NCBI GenBank assembly: GCA_947561585.1
Contig: CANNZV010001045.1
Span: forward strand, 1 to 64,000
DNA: 64,000 nt
Source: Caprella mutica
Taxonomy: Eukaryota > Arthropoda > Malacostraca > Amphipoda > Caprellidae
Direction of reading: 5' to 3'
Under the pieces are notes generated by a model. That model was given only the letters and a program-made list of their open reading frames with translations, was not told the origin of the DNA and made no database searches. The position numbers and the translations under genes are program-made. This document shows, in pieces, positions 24,700 to 34,782 of the stretch; within the stretch, counting starts at the first letter, position 1; every line of letters begins with the position of its first letter.

Positions 24700-25595
24700 A
24701 TGCGTAAGTTAGTTACGCCTTTCATTACAACATATCATTGGTAACTGAAGATAAAAAATATAATCATTACGATTTACTATCGCTCCAGTGTATAGTTTTT
24801 CTATGATTTTTTATTAAATAATCACCAAATTAAGACGTTATTTAAAGTTTAACACGATTATGCATACCCCTGTCGTAATTCCCCAACTCGACGACAATTT
24901 CAGATTTTTATTTTTGTATTCTTAATTTTGTCTTCCCTTAAACTCTAACGATTTGAATTAAATATAAATTAAAAATAAAACATTACCATGTCAATTTAAA
25001 GAAAGAAAGACATTGAACTCTATGTCTTATTAGTTATTTAGAGCCAGTGTTACGGTTTATTGTATTTCAGTGTAAATTTTCTTTTGCCTTTCTTTTATGA
25101 ACCTAACTTGATTTACCGTATTTATATAATTAAATTTAATATATTTTAAAGCAATTAAAGCACTTTTGAACAATTCATTATTTGAATATAATTTATATTA
25201 TACTATTTGCATTTAATATTTTAAAAAATCAAATTATTTTTAAAATTTAAATAATAACTTTAGGACATTTCTGCCAGAAGAATTTAAATAGAGTTTCAAT
25301 GTACATTTTACGTACATATAATAATATTTATATATATTTATTGACGTATATCTCAATAGAATGAATATGTGTAATCACTAACTAGTGTACTTGCCCGTTA
25401 AGAATAACGTGTTCGTAATAGCATCACTATTTGTGTAATTTAACTATCCAAGCTTCTGGTCCCTCAGATTTGACTAAAGTTATTAATTGAATAATGCCGA
25501 TAATATTTATTATAATTTATTATATAAATTTAAATGACAGAGGTTGTAAAGAGTTAATTTTTGGTAAAAAAAAACATAATATTCTTCGCTGTAAA
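24700..25595. other. AT-rich DNA, nothing recognised
   Basis: No coding frame or repeat of note is seen. Confidence 0.5.
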
Positions 25596-25599
25596 GTAC

Positions 25600-26046
25600 A
25601 ACAGTTAAGTACCGTCACTGTACTATCACAAGCAATAGTTAAGAACAGTCACTGTACTATCACAGACAATAGTTAAGAACAGTCACTGTACTATCACAGA
25701 CTATAGTTAAGAACAGTCACTGTACTATCACAGACAATAGTTAAGTACAGTCACTGTACTATCACAGACAATACTTAAGTACAGTCACTGTACTATCACA
25801 GACAATAGTTAAGAACAGTCACTGTACTATCACAGACAATAGTTAAGAACAGTCACTGTACTATCACAGACAATAGTTAAGTACAGTCACTGTACTATCA
25901 CAGACAATAGTTAAGAACAGTCACTGTACTATCACAGACAATAGTTAAGAACAGTCACTGTACTATCACAGACAATAGTTAAGTACAGTCACTGTACTAT
26001 CACAGACAATAGTTAAGAACAGTCACTGTACTATCACAGGCAATAG
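25600..26046. repeat. 34-bp minisatellite, about 13 copies
   Basis: The unit is AGTTAAGAACAGTCACTGTA + CTATCACAGACAAT. The array is broken on the right by a piggyBac-type MITE whose TTAA target (26047-26050) lies inside the word AGTTAAGA of the repeat. Confidence 0.94.
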
Positions 26047-26050
26047 TTAA

Positions 26051-26623
26051 AGGTCCCCTCCAAGTATTTTTTTATTGCTTTAATCAACGAGGCTAATGTT
26101 TCTTATCATTTTACTGCAAACCGCATCAAATTTGATAGCATATTTTTAATTTTATATGCTTTTTAAAGATTTTTAGAATCAAGACTCTACAAAACCTATT
26201 TCACTTTTCAGTCTGAAGAAAAAGAATGTACACCATTTGTTTTGATTGTTAACTAGGTACCTATTTGGTTTAATAAATACAATTAATATTCGTGTAAAAC
26301 TATAAAATTGGATAAACTAATTATAGAAACGTTTACATACTTCAGGAAACAATTAATTTCTTTTAAACGAAGGCCGAAAATGCATTGTTTGTTTATAAAA
26401 TTCACATTTGAAATCAAAACAAAGAGTGTACAATCTTCTTCTTCAGCGTCAGGTTGGAGATTCGCTCAATTGTTGCTCACAGAGTAGTAAAAAAACTTTA
26501 AAAGCAAATAATAAAATATATACTGAACCGAATTGTATGCAGTTAGCAGAATAATGATCGTAGACCTTAGTTCTATAATATTATGTAATAAACTCATTTT
26601 TTTCCCAGAGCCTGGAGAGTACC
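26051..26623 (-). mobile_element. piggyBac-type MITE, copy 2 (reverse)
   Basis: It starts TTAA/AGGTCCCCTCCAAGTA and ends CCTGGAGAGTACC/TTAA at 26624-26627, so the family's left end faces right. It inserted into the 34-bp minisatellite. Interior blocks such as TACACCATTTGTTTTGATTG match the other copies. Confidence 0.85.
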
Positions 26624-26668
26624 TTAAAGTATATCACTATATAATACTATATATTATTTTTTTGTTAA

Positions 26669-27238
26669 AGGTCCTCTCCAGGCTTCGGGGAAAAAATGAG
26701 TTTATTACATAATATTATAGAACTAAGGTCTACGATCATTATTCTGCAAACCGCATACAATTCGGTTCAGTATATATTTTATTATTTGTTTTTAAAGTTT
26801 TTCAATACTCTGTGAGCAACAATTGCTCAAGAAGAAGATTGTACACTCTTTGTTTTCATTACAAATTTGAATATTATAAACTAACTATGCGTTTTCGGCC
26901 TTTATTTTATGTATTAATTGTTTCCTAAAGTATATAAACGTTTCTATAATAAGTTCATTCAATTTTATACCTTTACACTAATATTAATTGGATTTATTAA
27001 ACCTAATACCTAGTTGTCAATTAAAACAAATGGTGTACATTCTTTTTCTTCAGGCTGAAAATTTCTTAAATTAGTAAGTCGGAAGTGAAATAGGTTTCGT
27101 AGAGTTTTGATTATAAAAATCTTTAAAAGCATATAAATTAAAAATATGCTACCAAATTCGATGCAGTTTGCAGAAAAATGATAAGAAACATTAGCCTCGT
27201 TGAATAAGGCAATAAAAATATTTGCTTGGAGGGGACCT
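26669..27238 (+). mobile_element. piggyBac-type MITE, copy 3
   Basis: TTAA (26665-26668), AGGTCCTCTCCAGGCTTCGG at the left, TTGCTTGGAGGGGACCT at the right and TTAA (27239-27242). It lies head-to-head with copy 2, 45 bp apart, forming an inverted repeat of about 1.2 kb. Confidence 0.88.
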
Positions 27239-27397
27239 TTAAGAACATTACTAACTGTGTAAAATATTCACCAGGAGAATATACATTTATATTCTTGCAC
27301 AAACTTTTTATTATAGTTAAATAAAGTTAATTTTTTATTATAAAAATTATTATAAATAAATATTATCCAACGTTTAATTTAATTAATTTTAGTTATA

Positions 27398-27514
27398 ATT
27401 GGTATCCACGATACAAGTATGAATCATGGATACCAACTTAAATTAAATTTAAATAATTTTTTTTATGTGATCGAAGATGTGGAACCGTCCGATAATTCGT
27501 AATTTACCCTGACT
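27398..27514 (+). mobile_element. Right half of a TA-type MITE with GGTATCC palindrome
   Basis: GGTATCCACGATAC / ATCATGGATACCAAC form a palindromic core. This is followed by TTTTTTTTATGTGATCGAAG, ATGTGGAACCGTCCGATAAT and TTACCCT, matching the right arm of the 7093-7242 family. Confidence 0.55.
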
Positions 27515-27959
27515 AATTCACTTTCTTGGTGTTTCTTTAAAAGTGAAAGCATGCAACAGTAATTCAGAATGTTTTTAGTGCCATTATTTTCAACACTTTA
27601 AATCACTAAATTTAAATAAAGTAGAGTAAATTTAACCTAAAAAATTAAATTTTACATTTCGTTAAAATAAAAAATGGAAAAATATTTTTGGGATTGAAAA
27701 TGGTTAATAATTTTCTTCTTTATTAGTTAATCAGAAGATAACTAATTGAAAATGTAAGCAAATAACAGATTGTGTGTATTATTATGACATATAATGTCCC
27801 TGATATTGCATGAGTTATTAGTATTGTCATTGCACAACTCTCAGCAAGAAATAAGCAATGGGGAGAAACACGCACACACACCCTCCCTAACCAACTTTTA
27901 GACTCTAACTGACAGTTGAGAACCCGCATAGCACACAATACACAATGTAGTGACAGTTG

Positions 27960-28370
27960 AGTGGTTCATGTACGTGACGTCATCATAGCAGCATCTTAAG
28001 TTCAAATAAAACTACGTAATATTGTAAAATATGTTTATTTATTACCATTATATGAAAAGAGTAATAGATATATATAGTTTACAAACTGCTAAGACGTTTA
28101 TTTTTAATTAAAGTATGTTGTTTTGATGACGTCACGTTCAGAAAATACTCGATTGTCATTACTATACACGGTAATGACAATCGAGTGTTTCTTAACGTGA
28201 CGTCATCAAGGCAACACATAAATATATGAATTTAGAGGCTAATCAGTCTCTGAGCATAAATAATTATATCATTGTTTTCACATAATGATAATAAATATTG
28301 AGTTTCGAATAGTTTATTTGCCTTAAATTTGATTTTGAGCTGTTGCCGTGATGACGTCACGCACACAGAA
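27960..28370. promoter_or_regulatory. Cluster of four TGACGTCA octamers in palindromic DNA
   Basis: TGACGTCA occurs at 27975-27982, 28127-28134, 28198-28205 and 28352-28359. Bases about 28118-28214 form a hairpin with arms of about 45 nt (GATGACGTCACGTT ... AACGTGACGTCATC, and CTCGATTGTCATTAC / GTAATGACAATCGAG). The octamer is the full CREB/ATF consensus, but its position inside an inverted repeat also fits a MITE terminus. Confidence 0.5.
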
Positions 28371-28879
28371 AACTTCTACTGCCTATTCTAGGTTTTTATA
28401 TCAAGGTTTTTTATAACTAGGTTTTTATAACTAGGTTTTAACTAGGTTTCAACTAGGTTTTTATTCTACATTACATTTAGTTACATATTACAAACTACGT
28501 AATAACCATTTAAGTTACACCATTTCATATTGCAAAATAAAAGCCTTGAATATATGAATAGTTCAAATAAGTTATGCTCTATAGTTACTTTTACGTAATA
28601 TATAATAAGCGGTTATTGTTTATAGTGCGGTTTATTTAATGTAAGAAACACGTTAACGTGTAATATAGTATGAAGATAAATGACACGGAGTCGTAAGTAA
28701 AAGTTAATTAAAAATATAATAATTTAGTTGAGAAGCAAAATGTGTAAAACTTCCATGGTTTTGTAATTAATTAACTTGAAAAGAAAAATCGGGATATATA
28801 TAAAATACGGAATATTTAATTGAACAACCCACGTGATTTTAATTAAATTAAAAAGACTTGGGTTATTTATATTAAAAAA

Positions 28880-29715
28880 CACGTTACTTAAAATCAAAAC
28901 ACGTGGATTAGCTGAAATCAAAACACGTGGATTAGCTAAAATCAAAACACGTGGATTAGTTAAAATCAAAACACGTGGATTAGTTAAAATCAAAACACGT
29001 GGATTAGCTAAAATAAAAACACGTGGATTAGCTGAAATCAAAACACGTGGATTAGTTAAAGTCAAAACACGTGGATTAGCTAAACACAAAACACGTGGAT
29101 TAGTTAAAATCAAAACACGTGGATTAGTTAAAATCAAAACACGTGGATTAGCTAAAATCAAAACACGTGGATTAGTTAAAATCAAAACACGTGGATTAGT
29201 TAAAATCAAAACACGTGGATTAGCTAAAATCAAAACACGTGGATTAGCTGAAATCAAAACACGTGGATTAGCTGAAATCAAAACACGTGGATTAGCTGAA
29301 ATCAAAACACGTGGATTAGCTGAAATCAAAACACGTGGATTAGCTGAAATCAAAACACGTGGATTAGCTAAAATCAAAACACGTGGATTAGCTGAAATCA
29401 AAACACGTGGATTAGCTGAAATCAAAACACGTGGATTAGCTGAAATCAAAACACGTGGATTAGCTGAAATCAAAACACGTGGATTAGCTGAAATCAAAAC
29501 ACGTGGATTAGCTGAAATCAAAACACGTGGATTAGCTAAAATCAAAACACGTGGATTAGCTAAAATCAAAACACGTGGATTAGCTGAAATCAGAACACGT
29601 GGATTAGCTAAAATTAAAACACGAGGATTAGCTGAAATCAAAACACGTGGGTTACTTGGAATCAAAACACGTGGATTAGCTGAAATCAAAACACGTGGGT
29701 TACTTGGAATCAAGG
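28880..29715. repeat. 24-bp minisatellite, 34 units, a CACGTG E-box in nearly every unit
   Basis: The unit is AAAATCAAAACACGTGGATT + AGCT (variants GAAA, GTTA, ACTTGG). It is 24 bp and stop-free, so both strands read as frames of about 330 residues (IKTRGLAE repeats; NPRVLISA repeats). All units but one keep CACGTG; the exception has CACGAG. An extra CACGTG lies at about 28831. These frames should not be annotated as proteins. Confidence 0.96.
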
Positions 29716-29984
29716 GCAATCTAATTAATTGGTTTAGAACTAAAAGAATTAAACTTCATATTAAGTTTCTAAAGAAATTTAATTTAGAATCAATTTTAGA
29801 TTTAGATGTGAATATATTATTTAGATATTGATAATAATTTAAACTCAAACTATATATATATATATATCTGTATGTAAATAAAATATAAGTATCAATGTAT
29901 CGCTTTTAAATGATTAGTTTGCAGTCTTTAAGAAGAATTAGAAACCAATTTACTTGATAGAAGAAAACGTTCGGTAGCGTTAAA

Positions 29985-30165
29985 CCAAAGGGATTTCCCA
30001 TGATTGTTGTTGTGTATCATTTCACCTGTAACTTCATCAGCTCTGTACCTAGGGTATGACTGTTGTTGTGTATCATTTCACCTGTAACTTCATCAGCTCT
30101 GTACCCAGGGTATGATTGTTGTTGCGTATCATTTCACCTGTAACTTCATCCGTACTTTATTTACT
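29985..30165. repeat. 56-bp repeat, about three copies
   Basis: The unit GATTGTTGTTGTGTATCATT + TCACCTGTAACTTCATCAGC + TCTGTACCTAGGGTAT starts at about 30002, 30058 and 30114. The last copy is partial. Confidence 0.85.
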
Positions 30166-30581
30166 TTATTTTAGTTTTAAATGTAAGAGCATAGCTATGT
30201 CTTTATATTGTCTGAGAAGATTAGAGAAATTTCCTTCTATAATAGTGATCAAGATGTTGTGAATAATTTGAAGTAAAGTATACCCACAGCTTTCCCTGGG
30301 GGTGTGTACCCCAGGGAAGTGTTGTAGGCATACCCCCATACATTTTGTCAGACAGACTACCACACCCCCCGCGTTATATGACTTATATCTACCCCCCCCC
30401 CTTCTGCTTTCTCCTGGCAAGGTTACACCTCACTCTTCTGTTCCGGGTCACAACCATCGCCTAACCACTTGGTTATTTCTCGCTACATCACCTCTGTTGG
30501 GAATACCCTCAGAGTGATGATTAGTCATACTCCACAGAACGAAGTGTGCCTTCAACGTAGTTGTTTTAACTGTGATATGCA

Positions 30582-30848
30582 TCTTACCTTTGCAAAGTGA
30601 GGAGGGTTATATTTTAGGCAGCATTCATATATTTGTAATCTTGTTATTTGCATAACAGAAAAAGTATTCAACCAAATTGCCTGAAATTTGGTGTGGCGAT
30701 TGGTCAATATCCAGGAGCCATTTGATCATATTTTGGGAGTGATCAGGTAAGAGATCAAGGTCAAGGTCATTTATAGTTCACACATCATTGGATGGTCATT
30801 TATAAGCGGCGGCGTAAGTATGAGCTCCACGAATGCCCGTTATCTAGT
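30582..30848 (+). mobile_element. Helitron-like non-autonomous element
   Basis: It begins TCTTACCTTTGCAAAGTGAG and ends GAATGCCCGTTATCTAGT followed by T. The interior has GTATTCAACCAAATTGCCTG and AAGGTCAAGGTCATTTATA, shared with 40501-41125 and 45078-45437. A 5' TC, a 3' CTRRT and absence of TIRs or target duplication are Helitron hallmarks. No Rep/helicase is present. Confidence 0.55.
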
Positions 30849-31022
30849 TGTATGATGTTTCGATTGACAGATTAGATTAAAGTATAAGTTCGATGATCAA
30901 TAATTTATAGATATGAATTAAGTAGTTACATCAACACTAAAAACTTTCATTCATAAATTCACATTTTACAAACCGGAATTAATTTGGAAATAAAAACAAT
31001 AGAAAATAATCAAATCGAATTT

Positions 31023-32785
31023 ACACCAGCCTATCACTATAGGGAGAGTGATAGTACCAGCCTATCACTAAAGGTAGAGTGATAGCACCAGCATATCACT
31101 AAAGGGAGAGTGATAGTACCAGCCTATCACTAAAGGAAGAGTGATAGTACCAGCCTATCACTATAAGAGAGAGTGATAGTACCAGCCTATCACTGTAAGA
31201 GAGAGTGATAGTACCAGCCTATCACTAAAGGTAGAGTGATAGCACCAGCATATCACTAAAGGGAGAGTGATAGTACCAGCCTATCACTAAAGGAAGAGTG
31301 ATAGTACCAGCCTATCACTATAAGGGGAGAGTGATAGTACCAGCCTATCACTATAGGGAGAGTGATAGTACCAGCCTATCACTGTAGGAGAGAGTGATAG
31401 TACCAGCCTATCACTGTAAGAGAGAGTGATAGTACCAGTCTATCACTAAAGGTAGAGTGATAGCACCAGCATATCACTGAAGAGAGAGTGATAGTACTGC
31501 CTATCACTATAGGGAGAGTGATAGAAATGCCTATCACTAAAGGAAGAGTGATAGTACCAGCCTATCACTATAAGGGGAGAGTGATAGTACCAGCCTATCA
31601 CTATAGGGAGAGTGATAGTACCAGCCTATCACTGTAAGAGAGAGTGATAGTACCAGCCTATCACATAAAGGAAGAGTGATAGTACCAGCCTATCACTATA
31701 AGGGGAGAGTGATAGTACCAGCCTATCACTATAGGGAGAGTGATAGTACCAGCATATCACTATAGGGAGAGTGATAGTACCAGCATATCACTATAGGGAG
31801 AGTGATAGTACCAGCATATCACTGAAGAGAGAGTGATAGTACCAGCCTATCACTATAGGGAGAGTGATAGTACTGCCTATCACTATAGGGAGAGTGATAG
31901 TAATGCCTATCACTATAGGGAGAGTGATAGTACCAGCATATCACAATAGGGAGAGTGATAGTAACAGCCTATCACTGAAGAGAGAGTGATAGTACCAGCC
32001 TATCACTAAAGAGAGAGTGATAGTACCAGCCTATCACTATAAGAGAGAGTGATAGTACCAGCCTATCACTATAGGGAGAGTGATAGTACTGCCTATCACT
32101 ATAGGGAGAGTGATAGTAATGCCTATCACTATAGAGAGAGTGATAGTACCAGCATATCACAATAGGGAGAGTGATAGTAACAGCCTATCACTGAAGAGAG
32201 AGTGATAGTACCAGCCTATCACTAAAGAGAGAGTGATAGTACCAGCCTATCACTATAAGAGAGAGTGATAGTACCAGCCTATCACTGTAAGAGAGAGTGA
32301 TAGTATCAGCCTATCACTATAGGGAGAGTGATAGTATCAGCCTATCACTATAGGGAGAGTGATAGTATCAGCCTATCACTATAGAGAGAGTGATAGTACC
32401 AGCCTATCACTATAGGGAGAGTGATAGTATCAGCCCATCACTATAAAGAGAGTGATAGTACCAGCCTATCACTATAGGGAGAGTGATAGTACCAGTCTAT
32501 CACTATAAGGAGAGTGATAGTACCAGTCTATCACTATAAGGAGAGTGATAGTACTAGCCTATCACTATAGGGAGTGTTATAGTACCAGCCTATCACTATA
32601 GAGAGAGTGATAGTACCAGCCTATCACTATAGAGAGAGTGATAGTACCAGCCTATCACTATAGGGAGAGTGATAGTAAAATCCTATCACTATAAGGGGAG
32701 AGTGATAGTACCAGCCTATCACTATAGGGAGATTGATAGTACCAGCCTATCACTATAGGGAGAGTGATAGTACTGCCTATCACTT
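31023..32785. repeat. Hairpin minisatellite, about 60 units of 28-31 bp
   Basis: Each unit is ACCAGCCTATCACT, a 7-10 nt purine-rich loop, then AGTGATAGT. The 8-bp stem CTATCACT/AGTGATAG is almost invariant while the loop varies (ATAGGGAG, AAAGGTAG, ATAAGAGAG, GTAAGAGAG, ATAAGGGGAG, GAAGAGAG). A block of about 220 bp with the same order of variants occurs twice in succession (about 31842-32056 and 32056-32280). Confidence 0.96.
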
Positions 32786-32973
32786 CAATATACATTTCGA
32801 TAATTAATGCAGTAATCTATGAATCCTAAAAATAATCTACTTTTCTATCAAAAATTATAAGTAATAGTAACTATTTATCAGTTATTGTTGAGTGAATAGT
32901 TTTTATTTTAACAGAATTTAATGAATAAAATTGAGAGGACATGATTAGCATATATTTTCTATCAAAATATATA

Positions 32974-33295
32974 TAATGTATGAGCCACAAAATATTTCCG
33001 CTTTTTCAAATACTTGTAATTCGTTAGCCAATGGACGAAAAAAACTGTATTTTGGTCTCTTTTTAAAATCACAGAGTTAGCTCTAAGAATAACCTTCGCG
33101 CAATGACAAAAATAATCACCCTCACTCTTTGCTTACCTGTTTCTAAACTGTGTCCATCAGTTCAAAAATAATTTCACTTGTTAATAGTAAAATAAGAGGC
33201 GGAGAAAAAGAGACAAAGATACAGTTTTTTCGTCCATTGGGTAACGATTTACAAGTATTTGAAAAAGCGGAAATATTTTTGTTGCCCATACTGTA
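32974..33295. mobile_element. MITE with about 100-bp TIRs, TA target
   Basis: The left end TAATGTATGAGCCACAAAAT, ATTTCCGCTTTTTCAAATAC, TTGTAATTCGTTAGCCAATG is mirrored on the right by CATTGGGTAACGATTTACAA, GTATTTGAAAAAGCGGAAAT and TTGCCCATACTGTA. The arms remain complementary as far as GGTCTCTTTTT / AAAAAGAGAC. The interior of about 120 bp is non-coding. Confidence 0.88.
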
Positions 33296-33845
33296 TGTTA
33301 ACACTTTGAATTGTTTTTTTTGTAAATAAATATTTTAATATAAAATCATTTTAAATCATGATAGGTACATCCTTTAAATTTTATTCATTCTGATGTTATA
33401 GTGCAGTACCATATGTGATATATAACAAAATTTATTACTATACAATATATAAATTAAAGAAAAAATAGGATAAAAAAATTTCTGGGATAATACTATCATA
33501 GGAATAAATATTTCTTGCCATAAAATATATAAATAAAACGAGAAACATATATTCGACCATGCACTACATTAAAATGCAATCACTAAATAAAAGGAATAAC
33601 ATATCTCTGACAACAAATATCTACTCCCAATAGCGAGTATTTCACACAAAATGCTGACTCAGCAAAGTTACCGGTGCAGAAAAAGTGTAAGATTTTATAG
33701 CGAGTGGAACTATCGACTGGTGGTTTTTTATTAGAAAGCATCAAAAGAGGTGCCATGTTGTGGCGACTTTGAAGTTACTTTTACCAATGTTGAAGTGTAT
33801 ATTGAGAGAAGAAATAATTGGGGTATAAAATATATGTACCAATGG
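33296..33845. other. AT-rich DNA, nothing recognised
   Basis: No gene or repeat is seen between the MITE and the 21-bp array. Confidence 0.5.
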
Positions 33846-33849
33846 GAAA

Positions 33850-34505
33850 AACATATACCCCAATATTGTTACAACATTGGTCAGTATTATTACGATATTG
33901 TCCCAATATAGTCACAATATTTCCACTAAATTTGGTTTCAATATTTAACAAGATCACCTGTACTCGTAGAGCGCACACCTTCACCAACGCTTAATATATT
34001 GTTAAAACATTGTCTCAGTATTGTTACAACATTACCCCAATATTGTTACAACATTGCCCCAATATTGTCACAACATTGCCCCAATATTGTTACAACATTG
34101 CCCCAATATTGTTACAACATTGCCCCAATATTGTTACAACATTGCCCCAATATTGTTACAACATTGCCTCAATATTGTTACAACATTGCCTCAATATTGT
34201 TACAACATTGCCTCAATATTGTCACAACATTGCCTCAATATTGTCACAACATTGCCTCAATATTGTCACAACATTGCCTCAATATTGTTACAACATTGCC
34301 TCAATATTGTTACAACATTGCCTCAATATTGTTACAACATTGCCTCAATATTGTTACAACATTGCCTCAATATTGTTACAACATTGCCTCAATATTGTTA
34401 CAACATTGCCTCAATATTGTTACAACATTGCCCCAATATTGTTACAACATTGCCCCAATATTGTTACAACATTGCCTCAATATTGTTACAACATTGCCCC
34501 ACTGT
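33850..34505. repeat. 21-bp minisatellite (CAATATTGTTACAACATTGCC), about 23 core copies
   Basis: The core array is at about 34015-34500, with scattered related words at 33850-33930. Twenty-one bases without stops keep three plus-strand frames open (LPQYCYNIA-type). The same repeat family, more diverged, is at 50680-51245. Confidence 0.95.
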
Positions 34506-34554
34506 TGCCCCGACAAACATGGTTTTCTGGGTATTACGCTATTAGAAAATAAAT

Positions 34555-34780
34555 AGTTTGAATTTAAAATAAATAGTGAATAAATAAATGGTGAATAAAT
34601 AAATAGTGAATGAATAAATAGTGAATAAATAAATAGTGAAGAAATAATAGTGAATAAATAAGAAGTGAATAAATAAGAAGTGAATAAATAAATAGTGAAT
34701 AAATAATAGTGAATAAATAATAGTGAATAAATAAATGGTGAATAAAAAAATAGTGAATAAATAAATAGTGAAGAAATAAA
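34555..34780. repeat. AT-rich minisatellite (GTGAATAAATAAATA), left part
   Basis: About 17 imperfect units of 12-15 bp. It continues at 38417-38490; the two parts are separated by a 3.6 kb insertion. Confidence 0.92.
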
Positions 34781-34782
34781 TA

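Noticed and set aside
28724..29831. Open frames of about 330 codons on both strands
   Set aside because: They consist of a stop-free 24-bp tandem repeat; both strands are open for the same reason and no start context or homology is seen.
31023..32785. CRISPR-like array of palindromic repeats
   Set aside because: The unit has no unique spacers, the loops are near-identical variants, the genome is eukaryotic and no cas-like genes are present. It is a hairpin minisatellite.
31023..32785. Resemblance to a T7 promoter (CACTATAGGGAGA) and to tet operators (CTATCA...TGATAG)
   Set aside because: The T7 upstream recognition half is missing and operator spacing is wrong. The words arise from the stem plus purine loop by chance.
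33999..34556. Three overlapping plus-strand frames of 174-185 codons
   Set aside because: A 21-bp repeat keeps all three frames open. It is low-complexity sequence and not a protein.
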